Positions 62,059 to 64,000 of a stretch of DNA of 64,000 nt are shown here, in pieces. The stretch comes from Pictodentalium vernedei. Taxonomy: Eukaryota; Mollusca; Scaphopoda; Dentaliida; Dentaliidae. The translations under genes were made by a program, and so were the position numbers. Below the pieces are notes generated by a model, which searched no databases, had not been told where the DNA came from, and saw nothing but the letters and a program-made list of their open reading frames with translations. The stretch's first letter is position 1. The number at the start of each line of letters is the position of its first letter. The stretch lies in the NCBI GenBank assembly GCA_031216915.1, contig CM062296.1, forward strand, positions 665,261,838 to 665,325,837, written 5' to 3'.

Positions 62059-62913
62059 AACAAGATTTTTCGATTTCAAGAAATCGAGAGATTCACCTAT
62101 TCCGCTTGTCTTTTTAGGCAGCGACGAAATAAGATTGCATATAGAGCTGGTAGTTTTTTAGGCTATATTAAGTGCATAGCCGATAGAAAACTCCCTACAG
62201 TGTCTAACAATTCTTTCGGCAATACTCTTTCACATTGGCGTGAATGCTGTATGCTTAATCTCCAAGTTAGGGCTAAATAGCAAACCCGTTGAACAGATCG
62301 CGTGTACTTAATAATAACAACATGTGCATGTGTGACACCATACATTGTGGCGAACGTTTTCGCAGCAGCCATCCCAAACATTCAGCGTTTGTACCTGAAG
62401 CTCACCCGAACTCGGTCATATTATTAGAAAGTCCCGAAACCAAGCATGGGCCTCGAGGCAGCCGCCCCTCTCTCTCAACCCACACCCCGAACGTGCACAT
62501 ACCCTCTCCTGACATTCAACATGATAGAATGGGAAATCGGTGTCGCTCTCTGTGTGAAAAGATGCGGTAACTATTTGTGAAGAATGAGTGAAAAAATGAT
62601 GGAAATCGGCCAAGAATTGGCCGAGATATAGCGTTTTAATGAGTTGAGGTAATTGTTTGAATTTGGTCCCGTTCTAGCCGGTGCGACCTGACGCTGGGTA
62701 TATGTCTGGGGTTGTGGCACTGCTCCCCCTGTGGGGTAGTTCCGCTTGAAATCGTGGATTCTCAGTTTCTGGTGGAGAGACGCTGGTGACTGAAAGATGC
62801 ATTGTGTACACTGGCGCCAAATGGACCTCGCCAAGCTGGTAACAGTTAGATATTTGTCAGAAATGAAAAGTGGACAGTAATCGCGCATGGGTTAATGGCG
62901 AATAGGCGGTAAT

Positions 62914-63620
62914 CTGGCTAATTTGACATTAAAATTGAACAGACAGCAGTGTCGCTCATACGCCCACTACGTCCAGACCACTGGAGGCAGCTACACGAAA
63001 TTTTCAGAAGTTGTTCTACTCTTCCTGCCCGACAGGTTAGTATCTTTGTCGAGTGGCGTGACCGCGTGGGAACAATGTGGATCGCATGGAAACCGAAGGG
63101 ACGATTCGTCCCTCCTCTATTCCCAATGCAACGACGTTTCCATTCACTATTCACCTGTCACCCGTCGAGTTTGGCATTATTTCTGTCTATTTGACGAACT
63201 GTTCAGCTTTCAATATTCACACGTTCACGTGGGACTGAACGTTTGGAGTTAAACTGCTTATTTCAGAGCGTACCGGCAGAAACTGACAACTCGACCCGGT
63301 GGCGAAAAAGCCGTCGTCTGGCTAATTTGACATTCAAACTGAACAGATACAATGTCGGATACACGCCAATTATGTCCCGACCATACAAGGCAACAACTTC
63401 AGATTCTCAGAATGTTTTCTCCTGTCCCTGCCCGACAGTTTAGTATCTTTGTCAAGTGCCAAGACCGCGTGGAAACACCGTGGATCAGGTGGAAACCGAG
63501 GGGACGATTCGTCCCTACTTTCTTCTCAATTCAACGACTTTCCTATTCATTATTTACCTGTCACCGGCTGAGTTTGGCATTATATCTGTCTATTTGATGA
63601 ACTTTTCAACCTTAACTATT
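62914..63620. repeat. 404-bp repeat pair (A9)
   Basis: Copies start at 62914 and 63318. Confidence 0.85.
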
Positions 63621-64000
63621 TGCGGCCTCGTGTTTCACCACCGAAAGGCCACTGCACGGTTACCAATATATTCAGGGACTGATTTTGCGAAAAAAAACAA
63701 TTATTCCGACTGTACCCACATGGGAACTCTTAAATCTGTAAGGGTTAAATTTTTAATAATAACGTATAAAACAGAAGTTGCCGTGCTACACTTGCTGCAT
63801 GCAGGCATAGAAAACATTCAGCGCTCAATGAATTAGGAATGGAGTAAATTGTCACTTAAACCAGCGAAATTCTGAAAAAAATGAGAGTTTTTTTTCGACG
63901 GCACCTACCTTTATGCATCCGAGACAGGGACTGCGTTAAACTTTACAGCAACCTTATAACAGAAAATATTCTTGGAATTGAACTGTGAATCCGAATTTCG

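Larger units (their letters stand above)
61874..64000. repeat. Partial macrosatellite unit A9
   Basis: The first 2127 bp of an A unit, cut by the window end just before the LINE-like fragment. It matches A8 almost base for base. Private GGAAATCGGTGTCGC near 62533. Confidence 0.93.

Overview
The window is metazoan nuclear DNA with no recognisable host gene. It is AT-rich, full of long homopolymer and microsatellite tracts, and carries tRNA-derived SINEs with target-site duplications and a non-LTR-type retroposon. A marine invertebrate is likely. The SINE core motif recalls lancelet and other deuterostome or bilaterian SINEs, but that is memory-based and weak, so I do not name a species.

The whole window is one tandem array (macrosatellite) with a repeat unit of about 6.1 kb, cut by both window edges. 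I place unit boundaries at the poly-A tract that follows the motif GTGTGG. In order: a partial A unit (1-324), A1 (325-6532), B1 (6533-12131), B2 (12132-19089), A2 (19090-25210), A3 (25211-31251), A4 (31252-37363), A5 (37364-43465), A6 (43466-49620), A7 (49621-55757), A8 (55758-61873) and a partial A9 (61874-64000). The A units differ by only scattered substitutions and by simple-repeat length. B1 is clearly older and diverged. B2 is a hybrid: its left part is B-like and its right part, from about 15.1 kb, is A-like.

Each A unit has the same layout: (i) poly-A tracts with one or two copies of a 48-bp hairpin cassette; (ii) about 0.85 kb of unrecognised DNA; (iii) two copies of a 404-bp repeat; (iv) a fragment resembling a LINE 3' end that holds a (CT)n tract; (v) a G-tract minisatellite; (vi) about 0.85 kb of AT-rich unrecognised DNA; (vii) a tRNA-derived SINE on the minus strand with a (TTTA)n tail and a 13-bp target-site duplication; (viii) an array of about six 340-bp satellite monomers. 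Satellite is thus nested in satellite, with retroposons trapped inside and amplified along with the unit.

The only good coding sequence is a 264-codon, ORF1-like frame at 12340-13134. It lies in a roughly 960-bp retroposon found only in B2 and flanked by a perfect 13-bp duplication; B1 preserves the matching empty site. The insertions give a relative order. The SINE entered before A and B split. The LINE-like fragment is in A and B2 but not in B1. The ORF1-bearing retroposon is later and private to B2. Last came A-unit amplification with continuing unequal exchange; the newest visible duplication covers about 53.7-57.9 kb and 59.8-64.0 kb. Other open frames are short, recur only because the DNA repeats, and show no protein features, so they are not annotated as genes.
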